Part shown: positions 25,212 through 36,674 of the stretch, piece by piece
Numbering within the stretch: the stretch's first letter is position 1
How the letters are laid out: every line of letters begins with the position of its first letter
From: Pyxicephalus adspersus
Lineage: Eukaryota > Chordata > Amphibia > Anura > Pyxicephalidae
DNA: 64,000 bases
Assembly: GCF_032062135.1 (NCBI RefSeq)
Contig: NC_092859.1
Span: 87,652,549 to 87,716,548 of the forward strand
Reading direction: 5' to 3'
Notes under the pieces: generated by a model
What the model was told of the DNA's origin: nothing
The model's input: the letters and a program-made list of their open reading frames with translations, nothing else
The model's database searches: none
Position numbers and translations under genes: made by a program

Positions 25212-25580
25212 GTCCTCAATTTGAAGATTAGTCAAGATAGAGATATGTAAACTTTTATTCAATGAAAATATGTATGTATATAAGGGAACATTAAGAAAAG
25301 TTTTCAATAAAAATGCATAAAAATTATTGTGAAAATTAGCAAAAGTTCACAATTATGTTTTAAAATTACAGGTTTTAATTTGAAAATAGGATGTTGGTAC
25401 CAATAAAAACTGGTGAAACATATAGCAATACTTAAACCTATAAAATTGTAAGTGATACGAAGCATATGTATATGCTAATTTATATAAAATTTGTGTAAAA
25501 TTGCCCCAACTTGCTAGTTTTATTTATTTATGCTCATATTTGTTGGTCAGTTATTGGAAAGTCACTAAATTGATTATTTG

Positions 25581-25593
25581 TTTCTCCTTTCAG
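25581..25593 (+). other. TRHDE: Splice acceptor of TRHDE exon
   Basis: A polypyrimidine run (TTTCTCCTTTCAG) sits directly before the conserved reading frame. The open frame upstream of it (from 25501) is unlike any peptidase and is intron read-through. Confidence 0.9.
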
Positions 25594-25720
25594 GTAAGAT
25601 TGTATGCACGACCTGATGCAGTAAGAAGAGGATCTGGGGACTATGCCCTCAATATCACAAAAAGACTTTTGGAATTTTATGAAGATTACTTTAAGGTTCC
25701 ATACTCATTGCCAAAATTAG
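25594..25720 (+). CDS. TRHDE: TRHDE internal exon (M1 aminopeptidase, partial)
   Basis: This exon encodes 42 residues and ends in phase 1. It follows a pyrimidine-rich tract ending in CAG (25581-25593) and is followed by the donor GTAAGG at 25721. The first codon is GTA; a leftover G at 25720 would start the next codon (Asp in the family). The peptide opens VRLYARPDA, continues GSGDYALNITKRL and ends YFKVPYSLPKL. M1 peptidases have this segment just before the exopeptidase motif and the HExxH zinc site. The spellings ARPDA..RRGSGDYAL and YFKVPYSLPKL are those of TRHDE rather than ANPEP, ENPEP or LVRN. From memory it differs from mammalian TRHDE at only about three conservative positions, around residues 350-395 of about 1020. 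TRHDE is a type II membrane ectoenzyme that inactivates the pyroglutamyl tripeptide TRH outside the cell. No stop or frameshift is present. The catalytic residues lie in exons outside this window, so activity cannot be judged. Confidence 0.93.
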
Positions 25721-25726
25721 GTAAGG
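25721..25726 (+). other. TRHDE: Splice donor of TRHDE exon
   Basis: GTAAGG directly follows the codons for Pro-Lys-Leu plus one base. The protein homology stops exactly here, and the frame continues only to a stop a few codons on. Confidence 0.9.
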
Positions 25727-25730
25727 ACTA

Positions 25731-27330
25731 AAGGATTTACATCACTCAAATAGACTTTTATTTATATCATACAATGCTTTATTGAACTCTGCAGTGTAAT
25801 TTAAATTTGTTTTATTTCCATATTCTTACATGGTATGATCTTCATTAAAGAAACGTTCTACATGTTTGACATTTACGTGGTGGTAGTTAAATGTTTTGTT
25901 GTTGGTATTTGTGGTTCAGTTAATCAAATTTAAGAAAAGGTAAATGCAAGAAATGATATATGTAAGTACAAAACCCATCTTTTCTTCACATATAATATAT
26001 GATATAGCAGGCCAGTGGACTTTCACACATTATAAGATATTCCATACTTGATCCCTCGCTTCCTTACTAGATTAACCCCCTTGCTGTCAGCCCTTCATGG
26101 TATACTCCCATCAGGAGCATCTGTTAACATGAAAGATGTTGAATGTACAAGCCAGTCAGCAGAGCTCTTGCTTGAATGATCTAGAACTAGAACTAGAGCA
26201 ACTGTTACATATCTACTTTGCTAGAGCTCTTATTACAGATGACAGGCTTGTCCTGTCATCTGATTTTAGAAAAAACCTAAGGAAACAAAAATTAATTTAC
26301 ATTTCACCCCTAATAAACTCTAGTAGGCTTCTCATAAAACCATTTATTTCAATGACTTAGTTATTATGGGGGAATAGGAAAACAAGATATGATCAATCCC
26401 CCTTATCACATAGTTTAGTTCAATTTAGCATCAAAGGGTTGGGACTTTTTATGCATAGAGCACATCTCAAACTTATTAAAATTTATTCTAAAGTCTTTAT
26501 TTTAAACATTTAAAAATATTAAAAAATAGAACACAAAAATGTACAAAAACACATTAATTTACACAAAATACAATACAAAAATTTCCCAAAAAAAAATGCA
26601 TTTTCTGTGTATTATTGGTATTAGGTTTTCAATAGTTAGATCTGAAAAAGCAGATGTTGTTCTGTGAGATGTGTCATCTTTTACCAATTCTTGATATAAT
26701 CAAACACTGTTTCTGAATGTAACAATATGATTGTTTGCCTAAAATGGTTGTTCATGTTTTTGAAATGTTTAAAATTAGGACTTTATAATGCATTTTAAAA
26801 AGTTTAGGGTTGTGGTCTAAGTATAAAAAGCTCCAACTAATTGGTGATAATTCAAACTAAGCTTCTCATAAAAACCAACCCCTCTTATCTCCAGTCGGAG
26901 ACTGGATCTATTGGTTGAACACAAAATTGGCTGCAGGTCTGCCTGTGTACAGGTTTAATGTTTTAAAATTACATCTCATCAACACTGAAAAGCTATTTTT
27001 ATTCCGCCTTCTTATGATAAAAAATTAAACCAACAAGATATACCACACAAGTACACTTTTGTACATAACATGCTTGAAACACTCCTCACATATTAAAATC
27101 ATTTTGTATATTGTAATTTATTTATTGACAATATAAATTATATATTTTGCCTATTCTTACTGCTCGTGCAAATGCCCTGCTATGTTGACTTGATTGTATT
27201 GAATATTTTTGATTAAGATGTTAATTGGACTCTCTTTGCTACTACTCTACAAACTAGTAAAAGTTTCTAAGTTCCCTGAAAAAGCCAACCAACGAAATGT
27301 GGTATCATGTGTGATTACTGAAAACATTTG
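25731..27330. other. Start of downstream TRHDE intron
   Basis: AT-rich. Near 27283-27310 the text CCTGAAAAAGCCAACCAACG, then AAATGTGG, faintly resembles the frog repeat motif CTGATGAAGCC..GGCGAAAC. No exon seen. Confidence 0.35.
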
Positions 27331-27335
27331 AACTA

Positions 27336-27866
27336 TTAAAGTGGACCTAAACTCAGAATTTTTACTTTATATGAAAGGGTGGACAACACTTTTATTCAAG
27401 GTAAAAATTGTATTTTTTTTTAAATGCAATACCCTTTTCATTAAAAAAAAAAAAAAAAAAAAAAAAAGGTAGAGCACCTCCCCTTTCTGTCTCGATCGTA
27501 GTTGCAAATGGCAGCACAAAGCCTCCTGGGATACTAACATCACACATCCCGGGAAGCTCTGGCTGCTCCTTTGGCGCATGCCCTTAGATCAGGCATGCGC
27601 AGAAGGAACCCTTTTATTAATGGAAGGAAAAACTTGCCATTCTCCCACATGTGCAGTGAGATTGGGAATCTTTTTCCCCATCTACATCACCCGATCTTGC
27701 ACCTGCGCAGTGTGAGAACGGGTGGCAGAGGGAGAAAGATGTCATCGCCCGGAAGCGCCAGGCCGTAGACGGATACTGGACAATGCGGGACCAAAATGAA
27801 GAAACCTCTCAACAGATCTACGGATCTGTGGGATTAAAGTTTATTTTGAGTTTAGTTCCGCTTTAA
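27336..27866. mobile_element. T2-like TTAA MITE
   Basis: TTAA is duplicated at 27336-27339 and 27863-27866. The ends are inverted: AGTGGACCTAAACTCA on the left and TTGAGTTTAGTTCCGCT on the right. The terminal form TTAAAGYGG resembles the TTAAAGGRR ends of Xenopus T2 (Kolobok superfamily) elements. The interior has a poly-A run (27443-27467) and GC-rich sequence with GCATGCGCAG-type motifs. There is no transposase. Confidence 0.8.
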
Positions 27867-30800
27867 CATTACTTCATAAATACAATCATTTTGTGTACCA
27901 TTGTTACTCTTCCTGTTTGAAGCAAATGTGTTTTAAATGGTATGCCAAAAAGCCCATCCATGCCTTTTGCTGCACTGGAAAAGAGATAAAATAAAAACAA
28001 ATTATGTTACTTATCTAAATGAGAAAAGCCTACATTGGTCGGTTCATTCATGTGGCTAAACAGCTGTTGGTCCTTAAATAATATTCTTTAAAATATCAAA
28101 TTTAGTAAGAGATCCTAATCTGTTAGCCCTGGACTGGAGATTTCTTGTTCTTACATAAAATATGTAAAGGAAAACATGAACCACAGGGCAGTGGGTCTGG
28201 AAGGAGTGGGCCAAGCTACCTGCAACTGGTGCAAGATACACATTGAGATCTATAATAACGGCTTCCACAGTGGTTGGCCCCAAGGTTGTACAACAAAAAA
28301 TTAGGTTAAGGTTCTCATAATTCCTTTTTTATTTGTGTGATTTAAAATAATAAAATATGGAATAAACAATGTTGAGTGGTAATTATATTTGTCAGTTTCA
28401 AGTTATTTAAGAGACAATTGTGGGGTCTCTTTTTTATGAGGGGTACCAACAATTGTATATGTATTATAGTCTGGTCCTAACAGGTAAAATTAAAGAACGT
28501 CAATGTTTTGTTCCTGAAATACTTAAGTCTGTTATTCATTCTGTTGTATTCAAGTACTGGTTGCTTGTATATTTTATTCATTCATCGTATTCGGTTTACT
28601 TTTTAATTTGCTTTGGTTTAGAGGTAAAATAAATAAAAATAAAAAAAACTCTGAAACTTAAAGTTCTGCAAAGTTGTGAATTTACCCATGTGCAGTGGTT
28701 ACATAGATTTTTATATATTTTTACCATGCTTAATATGTACAGAGATGTAATTGCAGCATTTATGTATGCACTACAACTTGTCAATGGTAATATTTCACTG
28801 TTTTCAAAAAACAAGCATAGGTAGTATGCAGCTTGTTAACTGATAAAGCAGTGCCATAAATTAGAGCATTTGCTTGAAATCCTGCACTTACTGTGCCCCA
28901 TAGCTATATTTCTGCAGTGTGAAATCATCTAGGGAACTGTGCCTCTGGCTGCTAATCTCACTGAATTTTTAATGAATTTAGATGAGGTCACTACTATGCT
29001 GCTTGCTGGACAGAATGTTGTACCTGAGCACCTGCAGAGCAAGGATCTCCCTGCCTTTAAGCCATTTCTTCTGTGCATCAAAGCCTCATTTACTGTCCAT
29101 ACAACTTTCTGAAATCCAGATTCCACAAGTAGAGAAATTTTCAAGAAGGTAATGTTTACCATTTCCAGATTTAACTTGTTAAATATACAAGTTCACTGCA
29201 AAACATGGTTTTGTCACAAAAATGGCTGGAAGAGTCGGAAGTGTGGGGGAATATGTCACAAGTGAAAAATTTAGGAAAACATTTTTCTGTGAATCAGTTT
29301 TAATCCACAAAACATAGTAATGTGAATAATAACTATTGCTAGGAGTGTCTGGGACATATGGGAACATGTCTCCATTGTTAAAAAAAAAAAAAAGCATGTT
29401 GTTTTTCCTGGCTAAATTTTACCTCTGATTAGTGGAAAAATAATACTTTTTAAAAATATTTTCACCATTAATATGTTCCCTTATATGCCTCTGATACACA
29501 GATCAATAATATTTTTTCACAATACTGTTTTTAGTAAATCACTTATTCACTTTTTAGTTCACAGCCAGCAAGGCAAATATGCATTTAAACTCATTATGAA
29601 ACAAATTTACATTAGGTCACCAATACCCCCCTCATAAGTAGAATATGTTTTTAGTGCAAATCTGTCTTATATACAATGATAAATTTATTGCAGACTGCAG
29701 TTTGATGTTTTTTTCTTATTCCAGCACAGGATTATATGTGCAGGGGTGGCAAATGCCCCTCAAAAAAGAACCTAAAGTTACATAGAAATAACATATTTTG
29801 TGTCTAACATTGTCACTTATCTGCTTGATAAATATTCCACAATGTATTAATTTGTCAAAAACATTTTGTTACAACATATAAGACATTTTTGCAGTTGTTT
29901 GAGTTACAGACCTACAATAAATGTTGCAATAACAATCAGAGGAGTTAAGCCATAACCACACACAGTAACAGGAATAGGTAGGTTGTGGTCTAGTATCAAA
30001 TATTGTATCCATATATATGTTGTACCTGACTTTTGTACCTGACCTTATTTTTGTCTTTTTTTGCTGTCATTGGACTATATTTTAGCAAAAATCTTTACTT
30101 TTTTAAATGTTTCAAGTAGAATGCTGTGCTGTTGTTATACACATCTGGCAGGCCTGGTTGTACATCTGGTCGTTTGGCAGTTCAACACTTTAAAGCTCTA
30201 ATAAAATGTGACAGGATGCTTACATATAAAAAGGAATCATAATATATATATATATATATATATATATACTAGTTCAGCACTGCCCATATTTCTATTTTGT
30301 TGTCGTCTACATCTTCTAGCTCAATTTTTAGCAATTATAGGCTTCTAGGCTCTTGCATAACTTTAACATGGTAAATTATTTAAATAGCTGGTACAAAATG
30401 CATTATATCATTACATTAAGAAATGTACCAGCATTAAATGTTTTTACCAATTTAACTTTGCAGCATTCTTGTGTTACATTAACATTTTTAAGTTTTAGTC
30501 TTCAAGTTTAAAATAACTATGTTATAATACTTTACTTATTTATAGAAAGAAAAGAAAAACATTCTACTAACAACTTAAAATAGTAAGAAATAAAGTAACA
30601 GCTACAGTAATTCAGAATGTGCTCACTGTAAAAAAAATTGTGAACATATGTTAAATCATGAGTTTTTTAATGTATTCATGTAAAGTATAAAAAATATCTT
30701 TTCCTTGCACTTTTCTACACATTTTGCTGTCCCATCTACAAACCAAATTCTACGCCCATAATTGTCCTGTTCTTCTATCTTTGGTTGTGTTCACATTAAC

Positions 30801-31198
30801 AAAGATTTTATCTATTCTTCTTTGTAGCACTATTGAAATTGTCAATTATGGGGTCACTACTGAAATCACAAAATCATGAAGATGCACTTATTGATCAATG
30901 TATGTCCACCTATAAGCTATGAGTGAAATGAGTGAAGAAACAATTTATTTTGCTAAATTGTGAACGGGGGTGATGATGGGTGGTGTCCATTTCAAATCCA
31001 ATGATAATATCTGCCTTGTGGCTTATGGTTTCACAAAAAATGTGAAAAGGTGAGGGGCCTTCAAAATCTCATTTTGTCCTGGTATAGCAAAGGGAAGGGA
31101 GAGAGAAGATAATATTTTAGAGCAATGACATTTAAAAATAAGAGCATCCTGAAGCAATGCCTAGCAATGCTCCTGGTGAGAGGGAATACTTCTTCACG
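27867..31198. other. Intron stretch, nothing firmly recognised
   Basis: AT-rich with an (AT)n run at 30242-30268. The region 28920-29160 is less AT-rich and looks single-copy. No exon seen. Confidence 0.35.
30242..30268. repeat. (AT)n microsatellite
   Basis: Thirteen or so uninterrupted AT dinucleotides. Confidence 0.95.
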
Positions 31199-31203
31199 CA
31201 TAT

Positions 31204-31395
31204 TGGACCTGATTTATTAATTTATGAAGCTGGGTGATCCAGCAAACCTGGAATGGATCTGGTCCAGGATTCGAAACATTTCCTAGCAAACAGGAAATGG
31301 CTTTGAATAAATCCATTCCAGGTTTGCTGGATCACCCAGCTTCACTGATGAAAGTGTATCATCTCCAGCCTTGGGGAGCTTTAATAAATCAGGCT
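31204..31395. mobile_element. Fold-back (palindromic) MITE
   Basis: Terminal inverted ends TGGACCTGATTTATTAA and TTAATAAATCAGGCT. Perfect 33-bp inverted arms lie at 31226-31258 and 31311-31343 (GAAGCTGGGTGATCCAGCAA... and its complement). The left arm lacks a block that the right arm keeps (GTGTATCATCTCCAGCC). Related copies lie at 48727-48832, 21775-21965 and 16735-16815. Superfamily uncertain because no clear target duplication is seen. Confidence 0.8.
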
Positions 31396-32483
31396 TATTG
31401 TGCCCACACTGTACCTCCTAGAGCTTTTTTTTTTTAAGAAAAGTAATTTATATTACAATGAAATAAAATTGTGAAAAAGAATATGTAATTTTACTAATAT
31501 GTATTTGATCACCTAGAGCTTTTATTTAACTCTATCTTAGTGGTGAGGGCTAATATATTAAATTCATAATTTTTGACATGCTTTTTTGGCTAAATTATGA
31601 CAGACTAGCCATTCGAAGGTCATCCACTTGAATATTCAACTACCAATTTGTTCCTTCAATTTGAAACTTTTTTCAGTTTTTCCAGTACTTAGTTCATTGC
31701 ATTTAGGTTCTTTCTTAACCCAATCTCAAGTTGAAAATTCATTTAAAAATAGCTTTTACGTATTTCCCAGAGGACTTGCAATGAAATTCCACCTTGTTAA
31801 ATGATCCTTTTTCCATCCAGATGAGAATTAAATATATTGCTGATCTCAATGGCCTATTTCCTTTTTGGCAGATAATGAGTTAATAAATGTAGTAATAATG
31901 ACTAGCAAATGTAAGATAAAAGATTAATGTGGAGCACTGGCTTGATTAAACCATTGTATTGTAACGTTTGATGTTTTCTTCTTTATATCAACATTTCTCA
32001 TTAGAGTGGTGAACAGACATCAACAAAACCCACTAATGAAGAATCCCTAATGGTTCTCGGAGCAATTGACTAAAATGTTTTCCTTGTTCTCATTTACAAT
32101 TTTAAGGTAGCAGCCTCACTTAGTATGCATAATAACACTTACGAGAGTCAAAAATACCAAACAAGTTGCCAAGCACGGATTTAACAATTGAGGTGTATGT
32201 TTTGTTTTTCAGTACATAGCTTGTTTTCTTTCTTTGTTACAAAAAAAAAGTTTTTGATTACTGAAAATGTTAAACTATTCCTGTAAGAACAGAAATTATT
32301 TGTCATTTTTGTATCTAGTGGCACTTCAGAAATACAATTTAATAATTATTTTGTACTCTATAGAATTAATTGAAGGTTTATGAAGGAGAGCTTTATAAAT
32401 AAGTGAATTATGGTACCTTGCATGCCCAAAAGGTAGCTGTGTGGCTACCAAAGGACAGCTAATGTATTATTCTCTAATTAGAA
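31396..32483. other. Intron stretch, probably single copy
   Basis: No repeat signatures or exons seen. The block 31850-32160 is compositionally unremarkable and could include conserved noncoding DNA, but this cannot be told from one species. Confidence 0.3.
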
Positions 32484-32697
32484 AAGATTGTGTCCCCTCT
32501 CGTATTGTGTGTCACTTCCCCCACTTCCTAGATTGTAAGCTCTTCAGGGCAGGGTCCTCTACTCCTCCTTTGTCATTGTCTGTATCTGTCTGTCATTTGC
32601 AACTCCTATTTACTGTACAGAGCTGCGTAATATGTTGGCGCTATATAAATTCTGTTTATTATGAATAGTAATAATAACAATAATAATAATAATAATT
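32484..32697 (+). repeat. L2-type LINE/SINE 3' tail
   Basis: Contains TAGATTGTAAGCTCTTCAGG, GCAGGGTCC, GTCATTTGCAACTCCTATTT, TACTGTACAGAGCTGCGTAA, TATGTTGGCGCTATATAAAT and a closing ATAATAATA microsatellite. The GCGCTATATAAAT plus trinucleotide tail is typical of L2-clade 3' ends. The same tail is at 8.8 kb. Confidence 0.75.
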
Positions 32698-32819
32698 AAT
32701 ATTATAACAATGGTATTATAACAATGGTTGGAATGTTATGTGTTATGTGATGTGTGATTTTTTTTTAAGTTATGTTTTGTGTGATATTAGTCCCATGAAT
32801 AGTAAGGTTGGTTTGTGTA

Positions 32820-33300
32820 CAGGTGGTTCCTGGGTTATATACAAGATAGGGACTGTAGGTTTGTTCTTAAGTTGAATTTGTATGTAAGTCGGGACAGGTA
32901 CATTATTTAATAAATGCAATTAGGACAGATGTTTGTCCCAACATATTATTAGGCAGCATGGTGTCAGTTACTGTATAAAATCCTCACTGTAAGTCAATCA
33001 CAAACAAAGCACGAAAAACTCTTTATGAAGCCTAGACATTCATTAACTTCTGGAGCAATCTGTGCATTGATATGCAAAAAGAAACAACTGCAGAGTTTGT
33101 CTTGGTCATTAAAGGGTTACAAGAGGCTGCAGAAAGATCTCACCCCCCAAGGGGTCACCCACAACCCCAGCTGTGTTTAGCAAAAAATTTCTTCTGCAAG
33201 TCGTGTAAATAGCCCCCTTCCCCCTTCAAGCCTCCGTTGTGCACACAGTGAGCAGGGGAGCCCCATTCGTGTTGGATGTCCTTAACACGGGGACTACCTG
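32820..33300. mobile_element. TA-flanked MITE (pogo/mariner type)
   Basis: Inverted ends CAGGTGGTTCCTGGGTTA (from 32820) and the complement of CAGGTAGTCCCCGTGTTA (to 33300) enclose 481 bp. TA is duplicated on each side (32818-32819 and 33301-33302). The CAGGTxGTCCCC terminus and TA target fit Tc1/mariner/pogo elements. No transposase. Confidence 0.85.
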
Positions 33301-33302
33301 TA

Positions 33303-36002
33303 ATATCAGTATTACCAACCATGACCACAAGGTATCCACATAGTTTGCAAAGTTTCTTTTTTTTAATTTATCAGATACAAATTGAACATACAGTCACCAT
33401 ATACAGTTATAGGTAATCAAATAATAACACTCTTAGCCAATACTTACAAGCAAAAATAAAAAGAACAAAATTAGTGAAATCAGCAGTAAATTACGTTTTT
33501 TTAACTCAACTAGTCATAAGTATACTTCCAAATGCAACCAGCACAGAACAATATAAATCAGGAAAATAAAGTGTATGCAAGTTGAATAAAAGAGGGTCAA
33601 AGGTGAAAAAAGGAAGGAAATAACATGGTGACCTACCAAGCCAATAAGTGGTCTACTGGTAAACATTTTTATGACAGTTGCTGGACAACCATTTTTTTCT
33701 AAAAAAACGTGGATACTGATTTTCTGATTCACTAATCAACATTGCCATCTTGCAAATATTGATAGGGGCGTTCAGTAAATGTTACTGTCATACTTTGAGG
33801 AGGTTAAGTTAAGTTGAGTAGGTTAAGTTATACATTTTTTAAATTCCTTTCCAGAAGTCAGTAATATTGTTACCCTATAATAATGCCTCAACATAAAATT
33901 AACATAAAATAAGAATCCTCCAAAGCCAAAAAAAAAGGACATAAAAAAATAAATTGACAAAAGACCTAAAAATTATATATACAAAAGGTCCTATCAGAAT
34001 AAAACAAAAACTTATCCTTATTATAAAATGAAAACCCCAAAATGCTGCCTCCTGAAACAAAACCACCTTTTTGTTTCTTGTTTTACGGGAATTCATCCAG
34101 CAAAAAAAAATTGCTATAGACAGGACAGCAGCTGAAACTGACTGTTGACCCTAAATCAACTACAAAATATAAATAAACCCCTGTAGAACTGGAAAAGGCA
34201 GCTAATGGACTAATTGCCCAAATAGTTGGTGAACATAAAATTAAGTGCAATTTCCTAAATGTAGTTAAAAATATGATCTGTGTAAGGAACATGGGGATCA
34301 TGCTTTGACACGCTTCATTATTCAAATATAAAAAGCAGTTTAAAATCCTATTTTTATTTTGAAAATGATCTTGTTTTTCTTTTTAATAATAACACATTAC
34401 ATACAGTATGCATTCTAACAGTAACACGCTCCTTTTATCCGTAGTGAATAGAAAGCTTTGGGGATCCAACACCTTGTGCTTATTATATGCTAGTGCATTT
34501 CAGTTTGTGTTCTGTTCTGGAACAACAGGCAAATGTGATGCAAGGCAACCCATGGCTTTAGAAAAAGGAAGAATAGAATACAGCTGAGTGGTTGGTCACC
34601 TAAATATGAGCATGTCTGAAAATTGTAATGCAGTTGGTTAATTGCATAATCGTTTTAACTATTAGCATTTCAAATTTTTTTTTTTTTTACAAAATGCAAA
34701 ATTTTAAGGAAATTTATAGATTTTCATTCATAGGAAGTAGGAATATATTAAAATTAAGTGATTATATCCGGATGCGGGGGGGATAATGCCATAAGAGGTC
34801 ATGAGAAGCAAGTACTGCAGATCAGTGTCTAAAAACTAAATTAGGTTTTCTAATATTTTTAATTGTGAAGTGTTTAGACAAGCGGTCATTGTAATAATTA
34901 GATTCCTTTTCCCTGGCAAACTTTGCCAAGTGGCATCTTCATTTTTATGAGCTGCTTGCTTCACAGCTATTTAAACAACTTCTGGATCTTCAGAGCTCTG
35001 TGGTTGCCTTCCTGAAGTGTGTATGCAAGAGCAATCGGGAAGTACTGATTCTAAAACACATGAATGCACAGAGTTTTTTAATTGTATAGTACACTCACGA
35101 GTTGAAGGCTAGAAATGGAGTGATGTCTAAATTAAAGTAAATGCATCAGTTTCTATTAGGGAGCTGGCTATGCCAAACAGTGAGGTACAAGAAAATCCAA
35201 ATTTTTATAGGTGGGAAATGTACCTAAATGAATCTTGTTTACACCTATAGCATAGTTATATTGCAAGTTAATTGCAAAGCCCCTGAACATAGTATGGTCA
35301 CCAAACTACTGCTGTAGTTGACCATTGGGAGCATATATTAAATATTCTTATTATGCAGTATTGTGCAGTGATTAGTATTAGAGCAGAGTATGAGAGTATT
35401 TGTGATATTGGCCAACCACATAAACTTTTGCCAACCAAAAGTGGCCACCCATAATTTCTCTAAGCCATCCAAAATGGAAATCAGTCATGTGCATCACAAA
35501 GTGCTTAACATTGCAACATATATAAAATGCTGGCTCCTGGTATTAAACGAAAACAACAAGCTTTCAGACAAATATAGGCAGTAGGAGAGTGGCCAGGAAG
35601 AGAAAGACTGTAGATGACAGTACAGAACCCAGTAAAACCACCCTACATTCATCCAGATTGCATGTAAAATGAGACCTGTTTTTCCTTCCAAGCTATTTTC
35701 CTAATTCTTAGGTCTTAAAGAGTTCCAGTGGGTTTTGACTTATCATTTTCAGCCCTTTCCATCTTGGACCTGCCACTCTGCTTCAGATGGGGTTGTTTCT
35801 ATCTGCAAGTTCATACCTACCCCCAAATGAGATCTGCTTTCATTTGATATGCTTTGATTAAGTCTTTATTATTGTAAATTGATCCTTTCCCAACTTCAGA
35901 TTCCAATCTGGCACATTATTAATCAATGTCTATGATTTTATAGTAAAGAGGCTTGGCTATCTGGGAGCCAATTTATTGGCCCTTTTAAGCCTGCTGACCA
36001 TG
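33303..36002. other. Intron stretch, nothing recognised
   Basis: AT-rich with no bounded repeats found. Minus-strand open frames at 33514-33732, 33899-34096 and 34083-34325 are hydrophobic reads of AT-rich DNA without homology I know. Confidence 0.35.
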
Positions 36003-36010
36003 GTTTATAC

Positions 36011-36304
36011 CAGTGGTCGCCAACCTTTTCGGACCTACGGACCACTAAATGTACCGTCTCCAGACTGCGCATGCGCGGGGAGCTGTGTGTCAGTCAAAGG
36101 TGAAGAAACTTCCCCCAGAGTGACGTCATAATGCCAGAACACACCCACTCTCCCATCACAGGTCATAGTCTGCAATGGGAAAGTGGGCCCATGTGTCCAG
36201 AGACAGAACCCGCCCACCGCCCAGAGCCTACAATCCATATTAAATCGTGGGCTGGTGGGCCAGACCTGCAGACAACCAAACCAATGTGACCGCGGCGACT
36301 GCTG
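36011..36304. mobile_element. hAT MITE
   Basis: The left end CAGTGGTCGCCAACC pairs with a right end GGCGACTGCTG that has two mismatches to the expected complement. Flanks GTTTATAC and GTTTAAAG agree at 6 of 8 positions, consistent with an old 8-bp duplication. Length 294 bp. The GC-rich interior carries CTGCGCATGCGCGGGG. Confidence 0.68.
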
Positions 36305-36584
36305 GTTTAAAGGACATGCGGTGCATTAATAAAATATTCTCCAGATAAAAATTTAGAAGACCTAGTCCATAACAGCAACACACTAATGACATTTATAGAA
36401 GCTATTTAATAGTTTCATAACTTTAAAACTTTAAAACCAAATATCGTATTGGTTTTGCTAGATTGGTTCTAGTTTTTGAAATAATGACCTCAATATTAAC
36501 CTCATAGAAAACTAATGAAACATGAAAATTAAGCAAAATTAAACTAGATATCCCTACGTATACAAAATTACATTTTTGAAATAC

Positions 36585-36674
36585 TTAAAGCCTACATAAA
36601 CGCAGAAATTTCACTTTACATAAAACGGTAGACAACCCTTTTATGTTTGTTTGTTTTTTAAGTGCAACACGCCT
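36585..36674. mobile_element. TTAA/T2-like terminus abutting a decayed gene
   Basis: From TTAA at 36585 the sequence TTAAAGCCTACATAAACGCA, then AAATTTCACTTTACATAAAA, then CAACCCTTTTATG follows the left end of the MITE at 57890 with few mismatches. After a gap of about 26 bp it rejoins at TTTTTAAGTGCAACAC. The similarity ends near 36672, exactly where the protein-family similarity of the neighbouring decayed gene begins. No matching right terminus was found on the far side of the gene. Confidence 0.65.

Noticed and set aside
25501..25731. A 76-codon open frame starting with ATG at 25501
   Set aside because: Only 25594-25720 is coding. The upstream part is intron before a CAG acceptor and the end runs past the GTAAGG donor.
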